A DNA stretch of 64,000 nucleotides from Sinomonas cyclohexanicum (GTDB taxonomy: Bacteria; Actinomycetota; Actinomycetes; Actinomycetales; Micrococcaceae). The stretch spans positions 3,596,001 through 3,660,000 of the forward strand of contig NZ_AP024525.1 of assembly GCF_020886775.1 (NCBI RefSeq), read 5' to 3'. Both the position numbers and the translations under genes were made by a program. This document shows positions 23,759 to 32,468 of this stretch, piece by piece (the first letter of the stretch is position 1; each line of letters begins with the position of its first letter). Below the pieces are notes generated by a model, which was given only the letters and a program-made list of their open reading frames with translations, made no database searches and was not told the origin of the DNA.

Positions 23759-24449
23759 GGACGTAGGTCCGCAGGTCGTCCATCGTCTGCTGCATGTGCG
23801 CGTCCATCGCCGCCCGAGCGGCGACCGGATCGCGCCGGTGCAATGCCTCAGCCACGGCGGCGTGCATGGCTATCGCGTGCTCCTGGATCAGCGGGACGGC
23901 CGACGTCTGTGAGCGCCGCTCCGCGAGCACGCGCCGGAGGGGCTCGAAAAGCACCGCCACGAAGGCGTTCTCGGACGCGTGCAGGATCACGTCATGGAAT
24001 GCCAGGTCTGCCGCGACGTACGCCTCCAGATCCGAGCGGAGGCTGGCCTCCCGCATGTCGTCAACGAACCCGTCAAGCGCGTCCAGGTCCGCGTCCGAGA
24101 TCCGGCGTGCCGCGAGTTCGCAGGCCCCGGTCTCGAGCATCCTGCGCAGTTCGACGAGCTGGACAGCGGCATCGTCCCCGCTCGTGCCCTCGCTCGTTGC
24201 GCGCAGGACGGCGTGGAGGGAGCTCCAGCGGTTGAGCGGATTCACGAAGGTGCCGCGTCCCTGCTCAACCCTCAGGATGTTCTGGGCTGCGAGCGTCTTG
24301 ACTGCCTCTCGCACCGTCATGCGGCTCACGTCGTGCCGTGCGCTCAGCTCAAGCTCGCCTGGAACGGAGGAATCTGGCGGGAACTCGCCTGCGATGATTC
24401 GGTCCAGCAACTCGTCGGCCACCTCTCCCACGAGGGATTTCCGTGCCAC
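23745..24449 (-). CDS. GntR-family regulator (FadR/FCD type), divergent from the DUF1537 kinase
   Basis: 234 residues. Winged helix at about 5-70 (LVGEVADELLDRIIAGEF, SRMTVREAVKTLAAQNILRVEQGRGTFV) and an FCD all-helical effector domain (ELRRMLETGACELAARR, DLAFHDVILHASENAFVAVLF, EHAIAMHAAVAEALHRRD), whose Asp/His residues usually bind a metal and a carboxylate ligand. GTG at 24449 has GGAAGGGG just upstream; the ATG at 24491 does not. Divergent from the otnK-like gene with a palindrome between them, so it very likely controls that operon in response to a sugar acid such as threonate. Confidence 0.9.
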   Translation of the reverse strand: MARKSLVGEVADELLDRIIAGEFPPDSSVPGELELSARHDVSRMTVREAVKTLAAQNILRVEQGRGTFVNPLNRWSSLHAVLRATSEGTSGDDAAVQLVELRRMLETGACELAARRISDADLDALDGFVDDMREASLRSDLEAYVAADLAFHDVILHASENAFVAVLFEPLRRVLAERRSQTSAVPLIQEHAIAMHAAVAEALHRRDPVAARAAMDAHMQQTMDDLRTYVLKEQ

Positions 24450-24585
24450 GAGTCCCCTTCCTGCCGCGGTCTGCGGGCGTTCTCCGCCCACGCGGACCCC
24501 CGCATGAGCACCGGTTCAAGTGTAGGTAGACGAGGGTGGCCTTGCGGCCGCCCTGAGCTCTGTGTCACTCTGGAGCTCAGACGTT

Positions 24586-24600
24586 AGATGTCTGACATCT
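24586..24600. promoter_or_regulatory. Palindromic operator between gntR and the DUF1537 kinase
   Basis: AGATGTCTGACATCT: arms AGATGT and ACATCT around CTG, 32 bp before the kinase start. It differs from the TCCTATAGGA palindromes used further along the island, so it is most likely the site of the adjacent GntR protein. Confidence 0.65.
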
Positions 24601-24631
24601 TACTAGCTCATCTGCACAAGGAAGTGTTGCG

Positions 24632-26104
24632 TTGCTCCTCGAATCCGACCTCCTCTCCTCCTATCCCGCCGAGCTAGATCTGGACGCGCGGACGGTGGCC
24701 GACGCCGTCTCCCGCTCGGGACGAGTCTTGGTGGTCCTCGACGACGATCCCACCGGCACCCAATCCGTCTCCGACCTCCCGGTCCTGACCCGATGGGAGA
24801 CCGACGACTTCCGCTGGGCATTCTCCCCGCGCGTGAACGGCGTCAGGCCCCCTGCCGTCTACGTCCTCACGAACACCCGCAGCCTCGACCCGGCTGGCGC
24901 CGCAGAGCGCAACCGCCAGGTCGTGGCCTCCGCTGCCGCGGCCGCGGGCGAGACCCGCACGGCGCTCGCGTTCGTGAGCCGCAGCGACTCGACCCTCCGC
25001 GGTCACTTCCCACTTGAACCACAGGTTCTGGCCGAGTCCATCGGCGCTCTCGGCGGTGCAGGCATCGACGGGATCGTCATGGCCCCCGCCTTCCCGGACG
25101 CCGGTCGCGTCACGATCGGCGGCGAGCACTACGTACGGACGAGGTCGGGAACCCTCACACCGGTGAGCGAGACGGAGTTCGCGAACGACGCCACGTTCGG
25201 CTTCTCAACCTCCTACCTGCCCGCCTACGTCGAGGAGAAGACCGGCGGCAGCATCAGAGCCTCGCAGGTGATCGTGCTCGACCTCGGCACGATCCGCGCT
25301 GGTGCGGACGCGATCGCCGACGCCCTCGCGCCGGCCGCTGATTCCACCCCGATCGTCGCAGACATCACGGGAGAGAACGATCTCCGCGCCCTCGCCCTCG
25401 GCCTCGAGGAGTCCGAGCGACGAGGCAAGAACCTGCTCTATCGCGTCGGGCCGCCCTTCGTCCGGGGCCGGATCGGGCAAGAGGTCCGGGCGCCCCTCAC
25501 GGCCGAGGAAATCTATGGCACGGCGGCCCGCAGGAGCGCCTCGGCGACCGCCAGCGAGTCAGCCCTCGGCGGCCTCATCGTGGTCGGCTCCCACGTCGGC
25601 CTCACCACGCGCCAGCTCGCGCGGCTGACCGCGCAGCACTCCTCCGCGCGCACCATCGAAATCGAGGTCGCACGGCTCCTCGATCCGCTGGCGGCGGAGG
25701 ACCACATCGAGGCGACCGTGAAGGCCGTCGTGCGAGCACTCTCCCAGGGCGACGTGATCGTCCACACCTCCCGGACGCTCGTGAAGGCCGATGACCCGGC
25801 GAGCAGCCTTGAGATCGCGAGGAAGGTGAGCGCCGCCGTCGTGAGTGTGGTCAACAGGGTCCTCAAGACCACTCCCCCGCGCTTCGTGATCGCCAAGGGG
25901 GGCATCACGTCCTCCGACGTGGCCGCGCACGGCCTCGAGATCCGTCACGCGATCGTGCGGGGCCCGATGCTCCCCGGAATCGTCTCACTCTGGGAGCCCG
26001 TGGATGGGCCCGCCGAGGGCATCCCGTATGTCGTCTTCGCCGGGAATGTCGGGGACGACGATTCCCTCGCCCAGGTCACCAAGACGCTCAGCGCGACCTT
26101 CTGA
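24632..26104 (+). CDS. Four-carbon acid sugar kinase (DUF1537, OtnK/DtnK-like)
   Basis: 490 residues. DUF1537 kinases phosphorylate 3-oxo-tetronate (OtnK) or D-threonate/D-erythronate (DtnK/PdxA2 pathway). N-terminal substrate domain VLVVLDDDPTGTQSVSDLPV with the DDxTG signature, FVSRSDSTLRGHFPLEP, and C-terminal ATP-binding domain with GGLIVVGSHVGLTTRQLARL and RFVIAKGGITSSDVAAHGL (GGxTS). TTG start after CAAGGAAG. It precedes an L-threonate-dehydrogenase-like gene: oxidation followed by phosphorylation of the 3-oxo acid is the OtnK arrangement. An OtnC-type aldolase/decarboxylase is not seen nearby. Confidence 0.88.
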   Translation: MLLESDLLSSYPAELDLDARTVADAVSRSGRVLVVLDDDPTGTQSVSDLPVLTRWETDDFRWAFSPRVNGVRPPAVYVLTNTRSLDPAGAAERNRQVVASAAAAAGETRTALAFVSRSDSTLRGHFPLEPQVLAESIGALGGAGIDGIVMAPAFPDAGRVTIGGEHYVRTRSGTLTPVSETEFANDATFGFSTSYLPAYVEEKTGGSIRASQVIVLDLGTIRAGADAIADALAPAADSTPIVADITGENDLRALALGLEESERRGKNLLYRVGPPFVRGRIGQEVRAPLTAEEIYGTAARRSASATASESALGGLIVVGSHVGLTTRQLARLTAQHSSARTIEIEVARLLDPLAAEDHIEATVKAVVRALSQGDVIVHTSRTLVKADDPASSLEIARKVSAAVVSVVNRVLKTTPPRFVIAKGGITSSDVAAHGLEIRHAIVRGPMLPGIVSLWEPVDGPAEGIPYVVFAGNVGDDDSLAQVTKTLSATF

Positions 26105-26162
26105 TCCAGCGGCCCACAGCCGATCCATCCTGAGCAGCCAATCCATCCTGAGGAGAATCCCC

Positions 26163-27089
26163 ATGCCCGAAACCTCGAGTTCCCCCGTGCACTCCGCCAG
26201 CCAGACCATCGCAGTCCTGGGGCTGGGTGCCATGGGGCTCCCGATGGCAGCACGCCTCGCGACTGGCCTGAGCGTTCGAGGCTTCGACGTCGCCCGTGAG
26301 CGCATGGACCTGGCGCGCGCGGCCGGCATCACGACGTTCGACTCGGCGCTCGACGCGGTCGACGGGGCGGACGCGCTCCTCCTGGCCGTACGCAATGGCG
26401 AGCAGCTCGCCGAGGTCCTCTTCGGGCCCCACGGTGTTGCGCCGTCGCTGAAGGAGGGCTCGGTGGTCATCCTGACCAGCACCGTGGGGACCGACGCCAT
26501 CCCAGGGGTTGCGGCACGCCTCGCCGAAGTTGGTGTGGGCCTTGTCGATGCGCCCCTGTCCGGAGGCCCTGTCCGCGCGGGCGAGGGCGATCTCCTGATC
26601 GTGGTGGGAGCCTCACCCGAGGACTACGAGAAGGCCCGCCCAGCGCTCGCGCTGCTCGCCTCGACCCTGACCGTGGTGGGAGACAGACCCGGCGACGGGC
26701 AGGCGCTGAAGACCGTGAACCAGCTCCTGTGCGGGGTCCACATCGCCGCGGCGGCTGAGGCACTGGCCCTCGCCGATGCCCTCGGCCTTGACCCGGAACG
26801 GACACTGTCAGCGCTGGAGGCAGGGGCCGCAGGCTCGTTCATGCTCTCCAACCGGGGCCCCCGGATCCTCGAGGCCTACACCGAGGGCGGCGCCGAGGTA
26901 CTTTCGCGGCTCGACATCTTCGTCAAGGACATGGGCATCGTGGGGAGGGCCGCCCGCACGGCCGGGCTGGCCGCTCCCGTCGCCGCAGCTGCGGAGCAGC
27001 TGTACCTCCTCGGTCAATCGCACGGCCTCGCGGCCGCGGACGATTCCGCGGTCATCAGGGTCGTAGCGCCCGCCCGACGGGACTCCTAG
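26163..27089 (+). CDS. L-threonate dehydrogenase-like (beta-hydroxyacid dehydrogenase)
   Basis: 308 residues. NAD site IAVLGLGAMGLPMAARL at residue 16, substrate loop LVDAPLSGGPVRAGEG and the catalytic lysine in QALKTVNQLLCGVHIA (Lys183). KTVNQLLCGVHIAAAAEA is the form seen in LtnD/YgbJ L-threonate dehydrogenases rather than MmsB, and the adjacency to the DUF1537 kinase supports this. Role: oxidise L-threonate to 2-oxo-tetronate. ATG follows TGAGGAGAATCCCC. Two copies of ATCCATCCTGAG lie in the short gap before it. Confidence 0.82.
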   Translation: MPETSSSPVHSASQTIAVLGLGAMGLPMAARLATGLSVRGFDVARERMDLARAAGITTFDSALDAVDGADALLLAVRNGEQLAEVLFGPHGVAPSLKEGSVVILTSTVGTDAIPGVAARLAEVGVGLVDAPLSGGPVRAGEGDLLIVVGASPEDYEKARPALALLASTLTVVGDRPGDGQALKTVNQLLCGVHIAAAAEALALADALGLDPERTLSALEAGAAGSFMLSNRGPRILEAYTEGGAEVLSRLDIFVKDMGIVGRAARTAGLAAPVAAAAEQLYLLGQSHGLAAADDSAVIRVVAPARRDS

Positions 27090-27120
27090 CCGGCGGCGCC
27101 GCCGGGACCTTTGAGACCCG

Positions 27121-27149
27121 TTGACACAAAGCATATTTCCTATAGGATA
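27121..27149 (+). promoter_or_regulatory. Promoter with TCCTATAGGA operator (dehydrogenase-transporter operon)
   Basis: TTGACA (27121-27126) and TAGGAT (27143-27148) are spaced by 16 bp, a good -35/-10 pair. The palindrome TCCTATAGGA (27138-27147; extended TTTCCTATAGGATA at 27136-27149) overlaps the -10 box, so bound repressor would block polymerase. The same 14-mer occurs at 33799-33812. Confidence 0.75.
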
Positions 27150-27202
27150 TTTGGTGAGTCGCATCACACGGCCTCATTTCCCACCATCTGCAACGGAGCA
27201 CC

Positions 27203-28138
27203 ATGTCGACCGAACCAGCGTTCACAGCTGAATCGTGGCCCATCGCTACCTGCCTCCACGGATTCCAGGCCGTGGACCGCACGGGACTCGCGATGCACGA
27301 CGCACCCGCCGAGGTCTGGGATGACATGTTCACCCAGATCGCCGACGTCGGCTTCAACCTCGCCGAGCTCGCCGACAGCCACGTGCGCCCGGCCGATCTT
27401 GAGCCCGCACGCCGGGACGAGTTCCTCTCGATCGCCAAGGCGCACGGGGTTGGCATTCCGTCCGTGCACCTCCAGCGCCAGAGCGTGATCATGCCGGGCC
27501 ACGAGGAGCGGAACCTCGAGTACGCCCACCGGACGATCGACGCCGCTGCCGAATGGGGCATGACGGTCTTCTCGACCGGGCTCCACCAGCCGTTCAGCGA
27601 GGCCCAGCGCAAGGCGCTCTGGTTCTGGACGGCAGAGGGTCCGAAGGACCCCGATGACCGCGAGGTATGGGACAGCGCCGTCGGACGGATCCGCGAGCTG
27701 GGCAAGCATGCTGCCGATCTCGGTCTCCGGATGTCCCTCGAGATGTATGAGGACACGTACCTCGGGACCGCGGACAGCGCGGTGCGCTTCATCGAGGAGG
27801 TGGGCCTCGACAACGTGGGCCTCAACCCCGACGTCGCGAACCTCATCCGCCTCCACCGGCCGGTCGAGGACTGGCGGGACCTGTTCGCGAAGACCCTCCC
27901 CTACGCCAACTACTGGCACGTCAAGAACTACACGCGCGACGAGGCTGCCGACGGCAGCTGGGCCACGTCCGTGCCCTCAACGATGGAGATGGGCCTCATC
28001 AACTACCGGCAGGTCTTCCGCGACGCCATCTCGGCCGGCTTCGACGGAATCATCCTCACCGAGCACTACGGCGGCGACAGCCTCGGCGTCTGCGCCACGA
28101 ACCAGAAGTACATCCGCACTCTGCTCCCCAAGGGCTAG
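27203..28138 (+). CDS. Sugar-phosphate isomerase/epimerase-like TIM barrel
   Basis: 311 residues, xylose-isomerase-like (AP endonuclease family 2) fold. Metal-ligand-type residues are visible in LRMSLEMYEDTYLG (Glu), VGLNPDVANLI (Asp), YWHVKNYTRDEA (His) and GIILTEHYGGDS (Glu). This pattern is typical of keto-sugar and keto-acid isomerases such as OtnI (2-oxo-tetronate isomerase) or of tagatose/erythrulose epimerases, but it is longer than OtnI (about 258). First gene of an operon with two dehydrogenases and an MFS transporter; isomerisation of a C4 sugar or sugar acid is inferred from context. Confidence 0.75.
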   Translation: MSTEPAFTAESWPIATCLHGFQAVDRTGLAMHDAPAEVWDDMFTQIADVGFNLAELADSHVRPADLEPARRDEFLSIAKAHGVGIPSVHLQRQSVIMPGHEERNLEYAHRTIDAAAEWGMTVFSTGLHQPFSEAQRKALWFWTAEGPKDPDDREVWDSAVGRIRELGKHAADLGLRMSLEMYEDTYLGTADSAVRFIEEVGLDNVGLNPDVANLIRLHRPVEDWRDLFAKTLPYANYWHVKNYTRDEAADGSWATSVPSTMEMGLINYRQVFRDAISAGFDGIILTEHYGGDSLGVCATNQKYIRTLLPKG

Positions 28139-28146
28139 GAGGAACC

Positions 28147-29124
28147 ATGCCTGACATCACCGTCGCCGTCGTCGGCTCCGGCTACATGGGCGGAGGGATC
28201 GCCCAGGTCCTCGCGCTCGCCGGCGCCACCGTGAAGATCGCGGACGTCTCCGAGGAGATCGCCGTCGCGAACTACGGGCGGCTGCTCGCCGAGGCCCGCC
28301 AGTTCGTGGCGGACGGGCTGTTCCCGGACGACGCCGTGGCGCGCCTCGAGGCGCACCTCTCGCCCGCCGCCTCGATCGAGGAGGCCGTGGCCGGCGCGGA
28401 CTTCATCGAGGAGGCCGTTCCCGAGAAGCTCGAGATCAAGCACGAGACGCTGCGCCGCATCAGCGCCGCCGCCCGCCCGGACGCCGTCATCGGCTCCAAC
28501 ACCTCGACGATCCTCATCGCCTCGCTCGCGGAGGCGGTGACGAACCCGGAGCGGTTCCTCGGCGTGCACTTCTCCAACCCGGCCCCGTTCATCCCGGGCG
28601 TCGAGCTCATCCCGCACCCGGGCACGGACGAGAGCGTGATCCCGCTCGTCGAGGAGCTCGTGGCCTCCGCCGGCAAGGAGACGGCACGGGTCAAGGACGC
28701 GACCGGCTTCGTGCTCAACCGGCTCCAGTACGCGCTGTTCCACGAGGCGACGCAGATCGTCGAGGAGGGCATCGCCACCCCGGAGGACATCGACACGATC
28801 GTCCGGACGACCTTCGGGTTCCGCCTTCCGGTGTTCGGGCCCTTCGCGATCGCGGACATGGCCGGCCTGGACGTCTACTCGTTCTGCTACGCGTCCCTGC
28901 AGACCCGCTGGCCGGAGCGTTTCGCGACGCCGGACTCCCTCAAGGAACTCGTGGACGCCGGGAAGTTCGGCACCAAGTCCGGCGCGGGCTATCTCGATGT
29001 GCCCGCCGACCGCACCCCCGAACTCGTCGCCTACCGCAACAGGGCCTACGTGGCCATCAAGAAGCTCATCGACGAGCTCGGCCCCGCCCCCATCCAGTCC
29101 GCCACCGCCGCGGCTTCACACTGA
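28147..29124 (+). CDS. 3-hydroxyacyl-CoA dehydrogenase-family oxidoreductase
   Basis: 325 residues. NAD site VAVVGSGYMGGGIAQVLALAG, then IEEAVPEKLEIKHETLRRI, SNTSTILIASLAEAV and GVHFSNPAPFIPGVELIP with the family's catalytic histidine, and a C-terminal domain (TGFVLNRLQYALFHEATQIVEEG). The fold covers 3-hydroxyacyl-CoA dehydrogenases and L-gulonate 3-dehydrogenase/lambda-crystallin. Given the sugar-acid neighbourhood, oxidation of a 3-hydroxy sugar acid is more likely than fatty-acid oxidation. GAGGAACC precedes the ATG, 8 bp after the isomerase stop. Confidence 0.8.
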   Translation: MPDITVAVVGSGYMGGGIAQVLALAGATVKIADVSEEIAVANYGRLLAEARQFVADGLFPDDAVARLEAHLSPAASIEEAVAGADFIEEAVPEKLEIKHETLRRISAAARPDAVIGSNTSTILIASLAEAVTNPERFLGVHFSNPAPFIPGVELIPHPGTDESVIPLVEELVASAGKETARVKDATGFVLNRLQYALFHEATQIVEEGIATPEDIDTIVRTTFGFRLPVFGPFAIADMAGLDVYSFCYASLQTRWPERFATPDSLKELVDAGKFGTKSGAGYLDVPADRTPELVAYRNRAYVAIKKLIDELGPAPIQSATAAASH

Positions 29125-29137
29125 GGAGAACCGACGC

Positions 29138-29905
29138 ATGACTGACTTCCCCGCATCCCGCACCGCGATCCTGACCGGAGCGGCCTCCCCGCGCGGCATC
29201 GGCCGCGCCTCTGCCCACTACCTTGCCGAGCGTGGCTGGAACATCGGCATCATCGATGTCGACGCCGAGGCCGCCAAGCGCGTGGCCGAGGAGATCGCCC
29301 TCGAACACGGCGTCCAGGCCACGGGCGCCGGCGCGGACGTCTCCGACGAGGCCCAGGTGCGGGCCGCGTTCGACGAGCTCGAGGGCACGCTTCCCCAGGT
29401 GGTCGCCCTCGTCAACCTCGCGGGCGTCTCCTCGCCCGTGCCGTACCTCAAGGTCACTGCCGACGAGTGGAACCGCGTCATGGGGATCAACATGAACGGC
29501 GTCCACTACGCGACGCGCCGCGCCGTCGAGTCCATGGTCAAGAACGGGGTGGGCCGCGTCGTCAGCCTCTCGTCCGTGTCCGCCCAGCGGGGCGGCGGAA
29601 CCTTCAGTAAGACGGTGTACTCGGCTGCCAAGGCCGGCGTCATCGGCTTCTCCCGCAGTGTTGCCCGTGAGCTCGGGCATGACGGCATCACCGTCAATGT
29701 CGTCTCCCCGGGTCCGATCGACACGGACATCATGGGGGGCACCCTCACGGACGAGCGCAAGGAGAAGATGGCGGCCGATGGCGTCCTGCCGCGTATCGGC
29801 ACCCCTCGCGACATCGCTGCGGCCATTGCCTACCTGATCAGCGAGGACGCCGGCTTCGTGACGGGCCAGACCCTGAACGTCGACGGCGGCCTCTACATGC
29901 ACTGA
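29138..29905 (+). CDS. Short-chain dehydrogenase/reductase
   Basis: 255 residues, classical SDR. Nucleotide site ILTGAASPRGIGRASAHYLA, NLAGVSSP (NAG-like motif), catalytic Ser in SLSSVSA, Tyr161 and Lys165 in YSAAKAGVIGFSRS, and VSPGPIDTD. It resembles FabG and sugar-alcohol dehydrogenases. In this operon it could oxidise threitol/erythritol or reduce a keto-acid; no specific substrate can be read. The ATG is 14 bp after the previous stop with GAGGAG. Confidence 0.88.
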   Translation: MTDFPASRTAILTGAASPRGIGRASAHYLAERGWNIGIIDVDAEAAKRVAEEIALEHGVQATGAGADVSDEAQVRAAFDELEGTLPQVVALVNLAGVSSPVPYLKVTADEWNRVMGINMNGVHYATRRAVESMVKNGVGRVVSLSSVSAQRGGGTFSKTVYSAAKAGVIGFSRSVARELGHDGITVNVVSPGPIDTDIMGGTLTDERKEKMAADGVLPRIGTPRDIAAAIAYLISEDAGFVTGQTLNVDGGLYMH

Positions 29906-29916
29906 GAGGACCCACT

Positions 29917-30024
29917 GTGAAGTCCGTGTTCGGGACCACTTGGTCCAAGTCACGCATCGCCTTCCTGGCGATCGGGATCGTCTTCACCGTCATCGGCGTC
30001 GTCACGATCCTGCAGGGCCGCTAA
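29917..30024 (+). CDS. 35-residue single-pass membrane peptide
   Basis: A GTG-started small ORF between the SDR and the MFS transporter genes. GAGAGGA lies just upstream. It encodes a short polar/basic N-terminus (KSVFGTTWSKSR) and then one hydrophobic helix (IAFLAIGIVFTVIGVVTIL) ending QGR. It starts 12 bp after the SDR stop and ends 66 bp before the transporter. The layout suggests a small accessory or regulatory subunit of the transporter, but no family was recognised. Confidence 0.6.
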   Translation: MKSVFGTTWSKSRIAFLAIGIVFTVIGVVTILQGR

Positions 30025-30089
30025 CGCCGCCCTCCCTGCTCCATCCCGACACCCGACCCACCATGGGTTCATCTCAAAGGAGAGCTGAA

Positions 30090-31460
30090 GTGTCCATCCC
30101 CGCACAGCGGACGCTCGCGCCGTCGGCGCATGACCTTGCGCTGAAGTCCGCTATCAGGAAGGCCGCACGGCACCTCATGCCGATGCTGGTCATCCTCTAT
30201 TTCGTCGCCTTCCTCGACCGGACCAACGTCGGCTTCGCCGAGGCGGCCCTCAAGGCCGACCGCGGCGTCGGCGACGCCGCGTTCGCGCTCGGCGCCGGCA
30301 TCTTCTTCATCGGCTATGCCCTCTTCGAGGTGCCGAGCAACCTCCTGCTCAAGCGCTTCGGGGCCCGCTTCTGGCTCGCGCGCATTTCAGTCACGTGGGG
30401 CATCGTCGCAGCAGCGTTCGCGTTCACCACTGATGACGTCATGTTCAACGTGCTGCGCTTCCTTCTGGGCGTCACAGAAGCCGGCCTGTTCCCGGGCGTC
30501 ATCATGTTCCTGTCCGAGTGGTTCCCGAACAAGGTCCGCGTGCAGATGTTCGCGATCTTCTACCTCGCTCAGCCCTTCTCGCAGATGATCGGTGCGCCGC
30601 TCTCGGGCGGTCTCATCAGCTTCGGTGACTCCCTGGGCTTCGCCCGCGGCTGGCAGGTCATGTTCTTCGTCGAGGGCCTGCTCGCGATCGCCGCCGGCAT
30701 CGCCGCCCTGTTCCTCCTCACGAACAGCCCGGCGAAGGCCAAGTTCCTCGGCGACGAGGAGAAGCTCGCGCTCTCGAACGCCATGGCGATCGAGGACCGG
30801 GCCCGCACCGAGGACGGCCCGAGGGGCATCTGGCGTGCCATGGCCAACTGGAAGGTCTGGTACTTCACCGTCATCTACTTCGCACTCCAGATCGCTGTCT
30901 ACGGGACCACGTTCTACCTGCCGCAGCAGGTCGCGGGACTGCTCGGCAAGAAGGTCGGCTGGGAGGTCGGCCTCGTCTCCGCCATCCCATGGTTCGTGGG
31001 CCTCTTCGCCTGCTACTTCCTCGGCAAGGCCGCACACACGCTCGCGCGCCGACGCAACTGGGGCACCCTGCTGTACATCGGCACGGGCGTGTTCATTCTC
31101 GCCTCGGGGTGGGCAGGGGCGAACAATCAGCCGTTCCTCGGGATCCTCTTCATCACCCTCGCGGTGGCGAGCTTCCTCTCGGTCGGCCCGATCACATGGG
31201 CCTACCCCACGGCGTTCCTTACCGGCACCGCCGCGGCGGCCGGGATCGGCCTCATCAACTCCCTGGGCAACCTTGGCGGGTTCGTGGCACCGCTCATGCG
31301 CACGGGCATCAACGCCGCCGCTCCGACGAGCTCGGGAGTCTGGGGCGTCGTATCGCTGGGTGTGTTCGCCTTCCTGGCGGCGGCCATGGTATTTGCGACC
31401 AAGTTCTTCCGGGGCGCGAAGTCCGATGAGCTCCTCGACGAGGTCGCGCCCGGACACTAG
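30090..31460 (+). CDS. MFS transporter (anion:cation symporter-like)
   Basis: 456 residues with about 12 membrane helices. LVILYFVAFLDRTNVGFAEAAL at the start of helix 1 and the loop VPSNLLLKRFGARFWLARISVTWG, followed by GVTEAGLFPGVIMFLSEWFPNKVR, are typical of the ACS family, which carries sugar acids such as galactonate, glucarate or hexuronates. GTG at 30090 follows AAAGGAGA; the longer ORF from 29940 overlaps the 35-residue peptide. Last gene of the 27.2-31.5 kb operon; import of a C4 sugar acid is inferred. A strong hairpin follows at once. Confidence 0.9.
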   Translation: MSIPAQRTLAPSAHDLALKSAIRKAARHLMPMLVILYFVAFLDRTNVGFAEAALKADRGVGDAAFALGAGIFFIGYALFEVPSNLLLKRFGARFWLARISVTWGIVAAAFAFTTDDVMFNVLRFLLGVTEAGLFPGVIMFLSEWFPNKVRVQMFAIFYLAQPFSQMIGAPLSGGLISFGDSLGFARGWQVMFFVEGLLAIAAGIAALFLLTNSPAKAKFLGDEEKLALSNAMAIEDRARTEDGPRGIWRAMANWKVWYFTVIYFALQIAVYGTTFYLPQQVAGLLGKKVGWEVGLVSAIPWFVGLFACYFLGKAAHTLARRRNWGTLLYIGTGVFILASGWAGANNQPFLGILFITLAVASFLSVGPITWAYPTAFLTGTAAAAGIGLINSLGNLGGFVAPLMRTGINAAAPTSSGVWGVVSLGVFAFLAAAMVFATKFFRGAKSDELLDEVAPGH

Positions 31461-31480
31461 CTGACCGTTCCGGCAGACAG

Positions 31481-31518
31481 ATTGTGCCCTTGGACCGCAG
31501 ACGGTCCAAGGGCACAAT
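31481..31518. terminator. Strong hairpin terminator between convergent operons
   Basis: ATTGTGCCCTTGGACC (31481-31496) pairs perfectly with GGTCCAAGGGCACAAT (31503-31518) across a 6-base loop. It lies 20 bp after the MFS stop and before the convergent GntR gene, so it can serve both strands. Confidence 0.85.
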
Positions 31519-31546
31519 TGCGTGCCTCGAAGGGTCCGATGTCGGA

Positions 31547-32269
31547 TCAGACCAGCGCGACGTCCAGACGCGCCCGTTCGCGGACCCTGTTGATGTGGCT
31601 GCACATTGCCGCGGATGCGGCGGCGCTGCTGCCCTGACGGAATGCGTCAAGGATGGCCGCGTGCTCCAGGACAGCCTCGTCAGCATCGCTGACTCCGGAC
31701 TGAACTGTCTGGCGCATGCGGTGGACGCGCGTCGAGATCGCCTCGGACATGTCAATGAGGAACGGATTCTGCGTCCCCTCAAAAATGAGGTGATGGAAGT
31801 TCCAGTCAATGGCGAAGTACTCGCGGAGGAGCCCAACTGAGAGCTTCTCCCCGTGAGCAACGCTCTTGTGCACAATCCGTGAGATTGCACGGTGCTCGGC
31901 AAGTGCCTGATCAAGCCGTGGGATGAGGTCCTCGGCGTGGCGCACTGCAAGCTCGGTGGCCCCTCCCTCGAGCACGAGGCGCGCATCGAAGAGTGCCTCA
32001 AGCTGCTCTGCCGCCAGCGGCGGCGCGACCCGATAGCCCTTCAAGGCCTCCCGCGTGACAAGGCCGGTGCGCTCAAGCTGCACGAGAGCTTCACGAACCG
32101 GCGTGGGGGAAACGCTGAGGTCGCGCGCGATGGCATCGATGGACAGCCGGGTGCCAGGCTCGATGTCCGCAGTCATCAGCATGTCCAGGACCAGGTCGTA
32201 GACACGGTCGCGGAGCCCCCTGCGCTCCAGGGAAGCGGCCCCGGCCAGAGGGTAGACGGTCTCGGACAT
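31547..32269 (-). CDS. GntR-family regulator (FCD type), paralogue 1
   Basis: 240 residues. Winged helix at about 10-80 (RGLRDRVYDLVLDMLMTADI, IARDLSVSPTPVREALVQLERTGLV, GYRVAPPL) and an FCD effector domain with FDARLVLEGGATELAVRHAE and DWNFHHLIFEGTQNPFLIDM. It is highly similar over its whole length to the GntR at 33986-34708, including the first residues MSETVYPLAGAA, which fixes this ATG (with AGGAGG) over an upstream one at 32341. A TACGAT -10 box lies about 20 bp before the ATG. Likely binds the TATCCTATAGGATA sites of the island or an overlapping set. Confidence 0.92.
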   Translation of the reverse strand: MSETVYPLAGAASLERRGLRDRVYDLVLDMLMTADIEPGTRLSIDAIARDLSVSPTPVREALVQLERTGLVTREALKGYRVAPPLAAEQLEALFDARLVLEGGATELAVRHAEDLIPRLDQALAEHRAISRIVHKSVAHGEKLSVGLLREYFAIDWNFHHLIFEGTQNPFLIDMSEAISTRVHRMRQTVQSGVSDADEAVLEHAAILDAFRQGSSAAASAAMCSHINRVRERARLDVALV

Positions 32270-32377
32270 GGGCGCCTCCTGCGCCACTGATCGTACCAGT
32301 CTGATCTGCGCCGACACCGGCCCGTCCCAGCGAGGACCCACACCTCGTCGCCGGCCCCAGGAGTTGGCCGACGCGAA

Positions 32378-32417
32378 GGCCCCCGCGGCGCCGTCGACGA
32401 CAGACGCTGCGGGGGCC
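32378..32417 (-). terminator. Hairpin downstream of MFS transporter 2
   Basis: GGCCCCCGCGGCG (32378-32390) and CGCTGCGGGGGCC (32405-32417) form a 13-bp stem with one mismatch. It follows the MFS stop (32469) on the minus strand and insulates it from the GntR gene beyond. Confidence 0.7.
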
Positions 32418-32468
32418 GTTCTGCGGTGTCCCGGCGCGGACTCCTTCCTTCAGGCGGTGCTGCGGGCC

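Noticed and set aside
24586-24600. Assigning AGATGTCTGACATCT to the same regulon as TCCTATAGGA
   Set aside because: The palindromes share no sequence; the former is more simply the site of the adjacent, more distant GntR protein.
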